From Planctomycetota bacterium (lineage in GTDB: Bacteria; Planctomycetota; J058; JAJDCP01): a stretch of 42,078 nt of DNA. Both the position numbers and the translations under genes were made by a program. Shown here piece by piece: positions 7,239 to 15,903 of this stretch. Numbering within the stretch: position 1 is the first letter of the stretch; each line of letters starts with the position of its first letter. Location of the stretch: contig JAJDCP010000043.1 of NCBI GenBank assembly GCA_029260765.1, positions 1 to 42,078 on the forward strand, in the 5' to 3' direction. The notes below the pieces were generated by a model that was given only the letters and a program-made list of their open reading frames with translations, had not been told where the DNA came from and did no database searches.

Positions 7239-9905
7239 TCAAGTCCGGCCCGCTGCGGCCCCCCGGTCCAGCCCATCCGCAGCGATGGCCGCAAACCGTT
7301 CGACCGCGCGCAGCAGCCGCCGGTACAGATCTGCCTGCAGCTGCTGGCGGCGCCGCTCGGGATCGGTCTTGCCATCGTCCTCAAAGCGCAGTGCTTCGGG
7401 CCGGTGCTCGGCCAGCCATGGGCCAGCCAGCGCCTGCAGCTCGGTTTCGAGCAGGTCGAGGGCATCGGCATGCTGCCAGCGCAGGTCGCGGTCCAGCTCG
7501 TGGGCGAGCGCTTCGGCGACGTCTGTGAGGATCTTGGCGAGAAAACCGCACAGCTCGCGCTTCAGGCGCCTCGCCGCCAAACGGCTCCAACCCCGCAGCT
7601 TCTGCCGCGGCAGCGGATGCTGGTCGCAGTAGCCGCGCCACGCGCGCCGATGCCGCACCCGGGCCAGACTCTGCATCGCCAGACCGGGGCGTTGGGCTCG
7701 TTGACGCGCCAGCAGCGGCTCTACGGGCTCCAGCCCGGCGAAGGGCTCGATGACCTGCCTGTGGACTTCCTGCCAGAGCGCGTCCCCCTCAGGCGCATCG
7801 TCGAGCTCTGCCAGCAGGCTTCGCTCGCAGTATTGCTCCAGGTTGTGCAGAGCCGCGAGGTAGACCTGCTGCCGCCGGGTCTGACAGTCTTCCCGGGGTT
7901 CCCCGGCGTCCAGGCTGCCCGTCTCTTCGAGAGCTTCCTCGACCGCGGCCTCGACCTGCTGATGGCAATCCCAGAGCACCTGGTAGACGCGGCGCCCCAG
8001 TTCGCTGGGCCGGGCAGCGCCCTTCTCCAGCGCGGCGCGGGCACGCGCGAAGCGCTCATCCAACCGGCCGAGAAGCTGCTCGCGTGCATCTTCGCGGCCG
8101 CGCTCCAGCGCTTCGAGGGCCCGCCGCCCGGGCCCTTCGATCCCCTGCCGCAAGCGGTCGAGCACCGCCTGTAGGTTCGACTGGATCTCCGCCAGCCGGG
8201 CGCGTGCCGCGCCGTGGGCCAGAAAGTCGCTCAGGGCACGGCGCAGGCGGGCCACGCCGCCATCGCGCTCGGCCTCCTCGACCAGCTGCTGCTGTTCGGG
8301 CTTCAGCTGGGGAGTCACCTGTGCGCGGTAGTCGAGCAGGTCGCGGCACAGGCGTCCCAGCCAGCGCTCGGCCTCGCTGCTCGCATCCAGGGATGCCACC
8401 AGCTGCGCGCACAGCTCTTCCAGCCCGGGCTCGGCGGCGAGGAAAGCGTCGCGCACCTGTCCAGGCAGGTCGGGGTCGGACAAGGCGAGTGTGCCCTCTT
8501 CTTGGGTCTCGAAGGCCCTCTTGAGGCTGGCGACCGAATCGAGGCAGCTCAGGTGGCCGGCGACCAACGCGTCGGTCAAGAACACATGCGGGTGCGCGAT
8601 CCGCGCTCGGTTGTGGATCACCCGCAGGCTTGCCTCGAGATCCTTGGCCAGGCCACGCCGTTCGCTCTCTCCGAGGCGGCCGTATTGATTGAAGACGAAG
8701 AAGGTCTTCTGTTCCAGGTCGACCTCGCGGACCTTCTCCAGGATCGAGACCACCTCGGCGTCGGTCTCAGAGAGTGGCTTGAGACAGCTCGAAAGCACCA
8801 CCGCCCCGTCCGCCTCGTTCAAGAACAGCCGCGCCACAAACTCGTCGCGGGGAAAGGGCGCGTCGGCTCCCGGCAGGTCGATGATGCTCGCGCCGTTCCG
8901 CAGCAGTGCGCTGCAGACGGGCAGCACGACCTTCCAGATCAACAGGAAGGACAAGCGTTGGCGGTACTCGCGTAGCTCGCTATCGACATCCTCGCCGGCA
9001 AAACACTCGGCGAGGCTGGCCTCCAACTCGGCCAGCAGAGCGGCAGCCTCGGGCGCCCGGCCTTCGCCCAGCCGCAGCCTGTCGCCGAGACGCGTCGCCA
9101 GGGGTTGGCGCTGCTCGTCGAGGTGGTAGATCAGGTACTTGAGCCGCAGCGCGCGGCGCAGATCAGCACCATCGCGGGGAGCATCCTGCACCCAGGGATA
9201 GTCGCGCTTGGCCGCGTAGGAGGCGATCTCGCCGCGGGCCACCTGCCGCACCCGGGCCGCCGTGCGCACCAGCGGCTCTTCATGCTGGTAGGCGCACAGC
9301 AGGTCTGCGAGGTTGTACAGCACCTGGCGTTCGCGGGTCTGCAGCCCGTAATCAGCGATGTGTCCGGCGCAGAAGGCGTAGACCGGCTCGCAACAGGCAA
9401 AGGCCCGCTCGCGTGCGAAAGCCACGGCGCGCAGCTCGTTGCAGACAGCGCTGATATGACCTCCCGCCTCGGTCACCAGGGCGGGCCGATCCTTGAAGAT
9501 GCGGGCGCACTCCTGGGCGTAGCTCTCGAGGCAGCGCGCCAGTTTTTCGCGGTCGAAGTAGTGGATCTCGGCGCGCTCTTCGTCGCTGGGCAGACCCGCG
9601 TAGACCAGCTCGGTGGCGTTGCCTGTGGTTGCCCGGTTGGCGCTGGGAAGCAGCCCGGGGCGTTCGAGCAGGGCGCAGATCGTGTGGGATTTGCCGCCGC
9701 TGAAACCGCCCGCGAAGGGCAGCCGGAAGCGGGGCGCGGCCAGGTCATCGCCCAGGGTGCGCAGGCGTGCCTCGACCTCGCGGCAGAGCTCGTCGCTGCC
9801 GGCCGGATAGCTCTGCAGCTCGGACCGAAAGTCTGCAGCCAGCGCGGCCAGATCGTCGCGCACGGTGCGGAAGGGCGCGGAATGCCGCGCAAACCAGTCA
9901 CTCAA
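7239..9905 (-). CDS. Large dynamin-like GTPase
   Basis: This 888-residue protein has a split GTPase domain. The P-loop is GGFSGGKS (66-73), a G2-like Thr pair occurs in 'NRATTGNAT' (93-94), and the G3 is DLPG in 'SIIDLPGAD' (343-346). A G4-like 'FVFNQYG' lies near 403-409, where the classic NKxD is degenerate. Helical stretches follow to the C-terminus, as in bacterial dynamin-like or SrfC-like proteins. Such proteins remodel or tether membranes using GTP; no transmembrane helix is obvious here. The start is TTG at 9905, with AAGGA about ten bases upstream, because the nearby GTG and ATG are out of frame. First gene of the minus-strand run. Confidence 0.8.
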   Translation of the reverse strand: MSDWFARHSAPFRTVRDDLAALAADFRSELQSYPAGSDELCREVEARLRTLGDDLAAPRFRLPFAGGFSGGKSHTICALLERPGLLPSANRATTGNATELVYAGLPSDEERAEIHYFDREKLARCLESYAQECARIFKDRPALVTEAGGHISAVCNELRAVAFARERAFACCEPVYAFCAGHIADYGLQTRERQVLYNLADLLCAYQHEEPLVRTAARVRQVARGEIASYAAKRDYPWVQDAPRDGADLRRALRLKYLIYHLDEQRQPLATRLGDRLRLGEGRAPEAAALLAELEASLAECFAGEDVDSELREYRQRLSFLLIWKVVLPVCSALLRNGASIIDLPGADAPFPRDEFVARLFLNEADGAVVLSSCLKPLSETDAEVVSILEKVREVDLEQKTFFVFNQYGRLGESERRGLAKDLEASLRVIHNRARIAHPHVFLTDALVAGHLSCLDSVASLKRAFETQEEGTLALSDPDLPGQVRDAFLAAEPGLEELCAQLVASLDASSEAERWLGRLCRDLLDYRAQVTPQLKPEQQQLVEEAERDGGVARLRRALSDFLAHGAARARLAEIQSNLQAVLDRLRQGIEGPGRRALEALERGREDAREQLLGRLDERFARARAALEKGAARPSELGRRVYQVLWDCHQQVEAAVEEALEETGSLDAGEPREDCQTRRQQVYLAALHNLEQYCERSLLAELDDAPEGDALWQEVHRQVIEPFAGLEPVEPLLARQRAQRPGLAMQSLARVRHRRAWRGYCDQHPLPRQKLRGWSRLAARRLKRELCGFLAKILTDVAEALAHELDRDLRWQHADALDLLETELQALAGPWLAEHRPEALRFEDDGKTDPERRRQQLQADLYRRLLRAVERFAAIAADGLDRGAAAGRT

Positions 9906-10073
9906 CGGCTAGTCATCCTTTCTTCACGTCCCACGGCATTGCCGGTCGATTTCTCTCGGGGGACGGTTTGGCTTCGTAGGGCTCCGACCTTTCTATGCTG
10001 GCCTTTTTGCGGGCCGGCTTCAAGCCCGTGTGGCGAAGCGTGCGCTTGCGTCGGCAGGGGGAAAAGAACCACA

Positions 10074-11432
10074 ATGCAGGGGCTCCTAGTCTACGGAGAG
10101 CTGATGGCCGAGGGCTCGAGAATCCTGCGGGGAATGCTCTGCGATCTACGCAGCAACCCATTCCAGAGCGGGGATGCGCTGCGTTTTTCCGAGGATGGCT
10201 GCCTGCTGATCGACGCCCAGGGGCGCATCGAGGCGCGCCTTGAACCGCACGAGCTTCCCCCCGGAGTGCCGGTGGAGGACCTGCGTGGCTGCTGCTTGCT
10301 GCCCGGGGCGGTGGACGCTCACGTCCATCTACCCCAGGTGTTCATGCAGGCGGCCTGGGGCGAAAAACTGCTCAGCTGGCTGGAGCGCTACACCTTCCCC
10401 GAAGAGCTGCGTTACGCAGATCCTGCCTACGCGCGCCGCGGCGCTGCGGCCTTCTGCAGTCAGCTGCTGCGGGCGGGCACCACCACCGCCTGTGTCTACG
10501 GCTCAGTCTTCCCCGCGGCGAACCGGGCGGCTTTCGAGGCGGCGGCGCAGGTGGGGCTGCGGGCCATCATCGGACCGACAGCGATGGACCGTGATGTGCC
10601 CGCGGGCCTGCGCACCGCTCCCGAGCAGACAGCAGGGCTGTATGATGCCCTGTTCCACGAGTTCGACCGGCCCCCGTATAGCGGCGTGGCCCTGACCCCG
10701 CGCTTCGCCCTGAGCTCGTCACCCGCGCAGCTCGAAGTCTGTGGATCTTGGTTGGCGGCGCATCCGGACTGCCTGGTGCAGACCCATATCAACGAGAATC
10801 GTGACGAGATCTCGGCGGTGCGGGCGCTGTTTCCCGAGCTCTCCTCCTATCTCGCTGTCTATGAGCAGGCTGGCCTGCTGGGAGAGCGCACGCTGCTCGG
10901 GCATTCGATCTACACGACCGAAGCAGAGCTCGCCCAGATGGCGCGACGCGGCAGCTGGGCGGTGCATTGCCCGAGCAGCAACCTCTTCCTGGGCAGCGGT
11001 CTGTTTTCGCTCGAGGCACACCACAACGCGGGCGTGCAGGTCTGCCTGGGGACCGACATCGGCGGAGGCAGTCATTTCTCGCTGTTCGAGAGCCTGCAGC
11101 AGGTCTATGGTATCGCGCAGCTGGGCGGGCGTGCGTTGCGGGCCGAACACCTGCTCTACCTTGCAACGTTGGCAGGTGCGGAGGCTCTGGGCTGGCAGTC
11201 CCATATCGGCAACCTGGAACCTGGAAAGCGGGCCGATCTCGTGTGCGTCGACCTGCAGAGAGACCCGTTGCTGGCCGAGCGGCTGCGCCATTGCGATGAT
11301 GGGGATGAGCTGTTGTTCGCGCTGTTGTTCAACCTTCGGCGTGAACACATCCGCGAGGTCTACGTCGATGGAGTGCCGCGCGGACCAGCGCTGGCCGAGC
11401 TTATCGGCAGCCTGGCCGGCAGCGACGGCTGA
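10074..11432 (+). CDS. guaD: Guanine deaminase
   Basis: This 452-residue amidohydrolase converts guanine to xanthine and ammonia, in the cytoplasm. Zinc ligands and family motifs are all present: PGAVDAHVHLPQ (H83, H85), QTHINEN (H238, E241), GHSIYTT (H277), HCPSSNLFLGSGLF (299-312) and LGTDIGGG (D328). 'YTFPEE' and 'GTTTA' are typical of guanine deaminase rather than other amidohydrolases. I chose the ATG at 10074 behind GGGGGAAAAG; an ATG at 10104 behind GGAGAG is an alternative. The frame is open far upstream, but that part runs antisense to the GTPase gene. It ends 13 bases before the EF-hand gene. Confidence 0.92.
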   Translation: MQGLLVYGELMAEGSRILRGMLCDLRSNPFQSGDALRFSEDGCLLIDAQGRIEARLEPHELPPGVPVEDLRGCCLLPGAVDAHVHLPQVFMQAAWGEKLLSWLERYTFPEELRYADPAYARRGAAAFCSQLLRAGTTTACVYGSVFPAANRAAFEAAAQVGLRAIIGPTAMDRDVPAGLRTAPEQTAGLYDALFHEFDRPPYSGVALTPRFALSSSPAQLEVCGSWLAAHPDCLVQTHINENRDEISAVRALFPELSSYLAVYEQAGLLGERTLLGHSIYTTEAELAQMARRGSWAVHCPSSNLFLGSGLFSLEAHHNAGVQVCLGTDIGGGSHFSLFESLQQVYGIAQLGGRALRAEHLLYLATLAGAEALGWQSHIGNLEPGKRADLVCVDLQRDPLLAERLRHCDDGDELLFALLFNLRREHIREVYVDGVPRGPALAELIGSLAGSDG

Positions 11433-11445
11433 GGGGAGGAAGACT

Positions 11446-12045
11446 ATGTTCAAGGCTGGTTTAGGGATCCTGGCGATTGCCTGCTTGTCGTGTTTTGGCC
11501 AGGATGTCGACTACGTCGAGGGTGTGTTCGAGCTCTATGACACGAACACCGACTATGCCATCAGCCTCGCTGAGCTGGAGGCTGTGCAACAAGAGCTCGA
11601 GCTCGCCGTCGAGCAGGCGAGCGACGAGGAGGCGCACGCGCGCCTGCAGGAGAAGTACCAGCCCCTGCTCGATGCAGAGACCTGGTTGCGGGCCGACATC
11701 GATGACGATCAGAGCCTGGGCAAGGGCGAGCTGGTCGAGTACCTATGGTTGCGGGATTTTCATGAGGCACCGCCGCCGAGCATGACCGATTGCCGCTATC
11801 TGGCCCAGCTCGAGGTGCGTGATGCCTTCGAGCCGCTGCTGGAGGTGCTCGACCTCAATGGCGACCAACTACTCTCCAAGGCTGAGGCGGAGGAGGCTCT
11901 GGCTTCGGGCGCGGCAGACGTTTTTTCCCAAATCGATGCCGATGGCAACGGTAACGTAGACAGGGAGGAGTTCGAGGAATACAGCTACCGTGAGCTGTTG
12001 CTTCTGTACGAGCTGGACGATAGCTCTGAGGAGGCGCCGGATTGA
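11446..12045 (+). CDS. Secreted four-EF-hand calcium-binding protein
   Basis: This 199-residue protein has an N-terminal signal with a possible lipobox (IACLSC, residues 11-16). Four EF-hand loops are legible: D32-E43, D84-E95, D136-E147 and D164-E175. Loops 3 and 4 are the best (DLNGDQLLSKAE and DADGNGNVDREE); loops 1 and 2 are weaker. This calmodulin-like layout outside the cytoplasm suggests calcium binding or structural use. A strong GGGAGGAAG precedes the ATG. It is 13 bases behind guaD and probably cotranscribed, though no functional link is evident. Confidence 0.85.
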   Translation: MFKAGLGILAIACLSCFGQDVDYVEGVFELYDTNTDYAISLAELEAVQQELELAVEQASDEEAHARLQEKYQPLLDAETWLRADIDDDQSLGKGELVEYLWLRDFHEAPPPSMTDCRYLAQLEVRDAFEPLLEVLDLNGDQLLSKAEAEEALASGAADVFSQIDADGNGNVDREEFEEYSYRELLLLYELDDSSEEAPD

Positions 12046-12121
12046 GTTGCCGCGAGCCCTACCCCGGATCGCGCACACGCGGCACGCATCCGCCACATGA
12101 TTTGTGCGGCCTTGTGGAGGC

Positions 12122-12136
12122 CTCCGCTGGGCGGAG
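12122..12136 (+). terminator. GC hairpin after the guaD/EF-hand pair
   Basis: CTCCGC (12122-12127) and GCGGAG (12131-12136) form a perfect 6-bp stem with a 3-base loop. There is no following T-run, so it could be a weak terminator or an incidental fold. Confidence 0.35.
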
Positions 12137-12152
12137 ACGCAGGGAGCGGGGC

Positions 12153-12181
12153 TTGCCGGCCCCAGGCTGGAAGCCTATACT
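12153..12181 (+). promoter_or_regulatory. Sigma70-like promoter for the double-FHA gene
   Basis: -35 TTGCCG (12153-12158), a 17-base spacer and -10 TATACT (12176-12181). The expected start of transcription, near 12188, falls in the SD (AAGGGG, 12187-12192), so the leader would be almost absent. The same TTGCCGG...TATACT pattern recurs at 14353-14380. Confidence 0.5.
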
Positions 12182-12198
12182 GCGCTAAGGGGTTTGCC

Positions 12199-14349
12199 GT
12201 GCACGTCGTCCTCGAAGTTTTCATCGGGAACAGGCCGATCTCGTCCTATTCACTGGACAAGACCTCGACGGAAGTGACCGTCGGCCGCGGTCCCGAGAAC
12301 GGCATCTGCCTGGACGATGAGAAGCTGTCCCGCCAGCACGCGATTCTCGGCATCCGCGAACAGCACTTTTATGTCAGCGATCTTTCCAGCGTCAACGGCA
12401 CCTCGGTGATCCGTTGCGAGCAGGGCGCGTATTCGCATCACCTGACCCTGCGGCAGCAGGATGGGGCGCTCGAGCTGTTCCACGGTGACCTGGTGCGGGT
12501 CGGTGACCACTACCTGCGCTGCCTGGTGACCCCGAGCGCGCCGGCTCCGAGCCAGGAGGCGGGCTTGAGCTTCTTCCGCCGCACGGCACCGGTGCCCGAG
12601 GCCGACGTGAGCGGTTTCGACCCTTTCGCGACCGAAGACTGTGACATGACCGAGGTGGTCCGGGGGGCTCTGATCGAGCGGGGCGGGCTGCGGCCGCAGC
12701 ATGATGAGTCGGGATCGACCACCATGCGTCCGGCAGGCATACCTCCGCATGCGGCTCAGCCGTCGTCGGGCGGGAGCCACCAGGCGGCGTACCCACAGGC
12801 GCCGGTGAGCCCGGGCCCGGCTTGGACGGCACCGACGCCCCCGGTGGGGAGCGACGCGCATCGCGTGCCCGGCTCGGACGGGCACAGAGCGAGGGCTACC
12901 GAGAGCCACCGCATCCCGTCGGCGTCTGGCTATCAGTCGCAGGGCAGCGGCTATCCCAGGCCCCCTTCCCTGGCACCGGGAACCGACGGCTACCCGATCC
13001 CCGGGAGCGACGCGCATCCGGCGCAGCCGGCCGCCTCGCAGTCGCCGGAGAAGGTCGCGGGGCGTTTCCGTCCCGACGACCTGTTCAAGCTCTCCGAAGA
13101 GGTTCCGGTTCCCGACCTCGAATCGACGCTGCAGTTGCCCCAGAGTTGGCAGCCGGCGGTGCCGGGCGCTCCCGCGGGCCACGATCCTCAGCGCCCGCGC
13201 ACGCCGATGCCCTATCAGGGCCACATCGCCACCACGCCCTCTCTGCCGGGGCAGCCGGCGGCGGCGGTCACGACCTCGCCCTGGGTGCCTGCCAGCTCTG
13301 AGCCGACCCGGCCTCCTCAGCAGCTGGTTCCGCCCCCCGCACCGCAGTGGCAGCCGGCCCAGCCAGTTCCTCCGACGCACAAGGGCACCGAGCTGGTCTC
13401 TCCGCCGATGATGCACAAAGGCACGGAGTTGGTCGCCTCGCCGCCGATGCACAAAGGCACCGAGCTGGTGTCCGCTCCGCCTCATGCGCAGGTGCCCAAA
13501 GCCACCGAGCTGGTCGCGGCTCCCTATGTTCCACCGACGGAGATTGTCGGCCACGGTGCGGCTCCTCCGAGCTCTCATGATTCGGGCTCAGAGCCACCCA
13601 GCAGCGAGGACATCGGTGCGCTGGTTTCACGGGATGGCATCGAGATTCCCACGCATCCGCCGCTGCCGCGCAAAAAGAAAAAGAAGAAGCGCCCCGAGAT
13701 GCCGGCCCGCTTGCTGTTGCTCGACGAAGGTCAGCCTCGGGCCATGGCTCTGGACACCGAGACCATCACGGTCGGACGGGACAAAGACCAGACCCTGTGC
13801 CTCATGGACCGGTCGGTGTCGGGCCGCCACGCGGAGGTCTACCGGGTCGACGAGAAGTTCTTCGTGCGCGACCTCGGCAGCAAGAACAAGACGCGGGTAG
13901 ATGGCCGGCATATCGCGCCCATGGAAGATGTGCCGATCTACAACAACACCGTGATCGCATTCGGCAGTGTGTATGCGGTGTTGATCTGCAGCCGCTACCA
14001 GAAAGGCGTGGTCAAGAACTGGGATGTCGGCCGCAACCCGACGCTGCTGCATCGGCTCGAGAAGCTCGGCGCCGTCACGAGTGACCAGGCCGATGTGGTG
14101 ATGCGGGAGATGAAGCGCACCCACTCGAAGCTGATCGAGACGCTGGTGCTCAAGGGCATCTTGCACCCCAAGAAGTGGCTGCGCTACAAGCGCAAGCTCC
14201 AAGAGTTCGGCCTGTCTCCCGAGGCGGGCGGGCGCAGCTCCCGACGCGCGACGATGCGCGGTTCGCAGAGGCCTTTCCTGATCTGGGGCCTGTGTGCCCT
14301 GTTGATCGCCCTGGGCATCGCGATCCTGATTGTGCTGTCTGGGGTCTGA
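12199..14349 (+). CDS. Tail-anchored protein with two FHA domains
   Basis: This 716-residue protein begins at GTG behind AAGGGG. The first FHA domain (about 3-110) shows VGRG (28-31), LSRQHA (43-48) and SSVNGT (63-68). A Pro/Ala/Gln-rich linker of about 370 residues follows. It holds several HKGTELV-type repeats (residues ~393-440) and earlier GSDAH/GSDGH repeats. A lysine run then leads into a second FHA domain (about 500-600) with TVGRD, SGRHA and GSKNKT. A helical segment and a C-terminal transmembrane helix (about 694-716) follow. The TEL threonines in the linker repeats could be kinase sites read by FHA domains; that is speculation. With no N-terminal signal, the bulk of the protein is cytoplasmic. 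Confidence 0.85.
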   Translation: MHVVLEVFIGNRPISSYSLDKTSTEVTVGRGPENGICLDDEKLSRQHAILGIREQHFYVSDLSSVNGTSVIRCEQGAYSHHLTLRQQDGALELFHGDLVRVGDHYLRCLVTPSAPAPSQEAGLSFFRRTAPVPEADVSGFDPFATEDCDMTEVVRGALIERGGLRPQHDESGSTTMRPAGIPPHAAQPSSGGSHQAAYPQAPVSPGPAWTAPTPPVGSDAHRVPGSDGHRARATESHRIPSASGYQSQGSGYPRPPSLAPGTDGYPIPGSDAHPAQPAASQSPEKVAGRFRPDDLFKLSEEVPVPDLESTLQLPQSWQPAVPGAPAGHDPQRPRTPMPYQGHIATTPSLPGQPAAAVTTSPWVPASSEPTRPPQQLVPPPAPQWQPAQPVPPTHKGTELVSPPMMHKGTELVASPPMHKGTELVSAPPHAQVPKATELVAAPYVPPTEIVGHGAAPPSSHDSGSEPPSSEDIGALVSRDGIEIPTHPPLPRKKKKKKRPEMPARLLLLDEGQPRAMALDTETITVGRDKDQTLCLMDRSVSGRHAEVYRVDEKFFVRDLGSKNKTRVDGRHIAPMEDVPIYNNTVIAFGSVYAVLICSRYQKGVVKNWDVGRNPTLLHRLEKLGAVTSDQADVVMREMKRTHSKLIETLVLKGILHPKKWLRYKRKLQEFGLSPEAGGRSSRRATMRGSQRPFLIWGLCALLIALGIAILIVLSGV

Positions 14350-14352
14350 GGA

Positions 14353-14380
14353 TTGCCGGCAGCGGGCCGGACGCTATACT
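14353..14380 (+). promoter_or_regulatory. Sigma70-like promoter, same pattern as at 12153
   Basis: -35 TTGCCG (14353-14358), a 16-base spacer and -10 TATACT (14375-14380). It would drive the membrane protein gene at 14608 with a ~220-base leader that carries the hairpin at 14418. Confidence 0.4.
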
Positions 14381-14417
14381 GGTCGCCGCGCCGCGGAGGT
14401 CTCGATACACCCTGTAG

Positions 14418-14438
14418 GGGCGGGGTTTACCCCCGCCC
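14418..14438. repeat. Perfect hairpin GGGCGGGG/CCCCGCCC
   Basis: An 8-bp perfect inverted repeat with a 5-base loop, framed by 'cctgta' on the left. The 'TGTAGGGGCGGGG' type is a common dispersed hairpin in high-GC environmental genomes. It may be a repeat-family member or act in the leader of the next gene. No gene lies in 14350-14607. Confidence 0.5.
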
Positions 14439-14607
14439 GGAAGTAGCGGGAGAGCGAAGCGTCCGAGTCGGCGAGGTGTAGATGTCTCCCCTGCAAGGGT
14501 TTGCCTTCTGCTGTGCACGCATCGTTCGGATAACCCGTTACTTGTGCGGCATGGCACTGGGCCGCGCTCAAGGGCCCCCAACCTCAACCCTGTCAAGGAC
14601 ACCCGGC

Positions 14608-15549
14608 ATGTCTTCTCAGCAACCGAGCCGGATGTGGAACTGGCTGCTCGTGGCGGGCTGTGGACTGACAGCCTGGGCGGTAGCGACCACCTCATTGCCC
14701 GGTTGGGGCGCGGACGCCGCCAGTAGCTACCTGCAGGGCGCCTCGGGTATGCGCCTCGACGAGGTGCGCGCGCCCTTCAGTGAGTTTGTGGCCTACGCTG
14801 GGCTGCTGGCCTGGCTGCCTCTGCTGGCTGCGGGTCTGCTGGGCGCCGGGCTCGGCTGGATCGGGCGGTTGCGTGCGGCGGATGCGCCGCGCTGCGGGTT
14901 GCGCCTGGCGTGCTACGGCTGGGGGGCGGTGCTGGCGTTTGGTCTGGCCCACTACCACGGCTCGGCGCAGCAGCTGACGCTGTCCATGGGAGGATTCTTC
15001 CTCGGCGTGTTCCTGCCGGCCATCAACCTGCCATCACCGGCAGGCTCGGTGGCGACTGTCGATGACGCGGGCGCATGGCGCTTCCTGCTGTGGAGCGGTT
15101 TCGGTTGGGCCGGTCTGGCGTTGCTGGGCCTGCTGATGCTCGAGACGGTGGCGGCGACCATATACGGTTGGGGCGGCGGAGGGGACTTTGCTCTGCTGAC
15201 TGCGGAGAAGGCAGATTTCGTGCGTTTTTTCTGCTGTGAGCTCGCCGGGCACCTGGTCGGGATCGGCCTGCTGGTGGTCGCCCTGGCGCGGCTGGGGCGT
15301 GCGGGTTTTGGCCGTGCGGCCTGGTGGACCTTGGCGGTAGGCGCCGCGGCCTGGTTGCTGTTGGATCAGGTGTTTGCGCTGCGCAGCGGTGTTTACGGGC
15401 CCAACCTGCTCTCGCTGGCGTTCGCCGCACTGCTGGGCCTGCCGCTGTTTGGCTTGCGCGACCGGGCTTTTGCGGTGGCGGCCTCTGCCTCTGCCTCTGC
15501 CTCTGCCTCGGCCGACCAGACCAGCAGCTCCCCGGCTGCTGAGGCGTAG
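14608..15549 (+). CDS. Polytopic membrane protein with unusual low-complexity tail
   Basis: This 313-residue protein has about eight hydrophobic helices, for instance near residues 10-30, 60-85, 97-115, 150-175, 205-230, 243-258 and 262-282. I do not recognise a family. The ATG at 14608 has AAGGAC upstream; in-frame codons before it look non-coding. The last ~25 residues are (Ala-Ser)n followed by ADQTSSSPAAEA. The Ala-Ser part is encoded by a gcctct hexamer array (about 15478-15508). The final part lies in a 47-bp block that also occurs, on the opposite coding strand, in the kinase gene at 17899-17945. The tail therefore looks acquired rather than ancestral. Confidence 0.65.
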   Translation: MSSQQPSRMWNWLLVAGCGLTAWAVATTSLPGWGADAASSYLQGASGMRLDEVRAPFSEFVAYAGLLAWLPLLAAGLLGAGLGWIGRLRAADAPRCGLRLACYGWGAVLAFGLAHYHGSAQQLTLSMGGFFLGVFLPAINLPSPAGSVATVDDAGAWRFLLWSGFGWAGLALLGLLMLETVAATIYGWGGGGDFALLTAEKADFVRFFCCELAGHLVGIGLLVVALARLGRAGFGRAAWWTLAVGAAAWLLLDQVFALRSGVYGPNLLSLAFAALLGLPLFGLRDRAFAVAASASASASASADQTSSSPAAEA

Positions 15550-15551
15550 GC
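15505..15551. repeat. Left copy of 47-bp direct repeat flanking the insert
   Basis: Matches 17899-17945 in the same orientation at 43 of 47 positions, by hand alignment. Here it encodes the last residues of the membrane protein on the plus strand. Read on the minus strand it still spells the propeller end 'ASAAGELLVWSAEA', close to the kinase's 'ASVDGELLVWSAEA'. Confidence 0.8.
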
Positions 15552-15903
15552 GCAAGAATGTTCACAGCATAGGGTCGCGGCCTCGGGCGACGATCCTCGA
15601 GTCGTTGTGAGGGGGGCTCAGGTACTTCGACCTTCGGGATCTAGCGGACGACACCCGCCTACCGTTTCAAGAAAGCTAGCCCGAATCCGTCACCAGTTTC
15701 TGCTGCGGCTTCGTCTGACCGGCGAATTCAACCTCTCTCCTGGCACTGGGCTCCTCCGCCGAGAGTGGACTTCTCCGTTGACAGGCAGCAGGGTGGGATC
15801 CCCAATGTTGAAGCAGGATGCTTTTGAGCTGGCCTGATGGGTCTTCGACTTCACTGATTGCTGGCGTGTACACAGGCCTTCATGCGCGAAAGGTAGAGGC
15901 GTG
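15552..15903. other. Gene-free stretch inside the insert
   Basis: About 350 bases with no SD-led or recognisable gene on either strand and no clear hairpin. Short open frames here have no familiar composition. It is the left flank of the putative acquired segment, downstream of the convergent ATPase gene. Confidence 0.5.

Noticed and set aside
5772..8174. 800-codon open frame opposite the FHA and GTPase genes
   Set aside because: It spans two real genes and their gap on the other strand, with Gln/Leu/His-rich shadow composition and no domain.
9105..10073. N-terminal extension of guaD
   Set aside because: It runs antisense to the GTPase gene; guanine deaminase homology starts just after the SD-led ATG at 10074.
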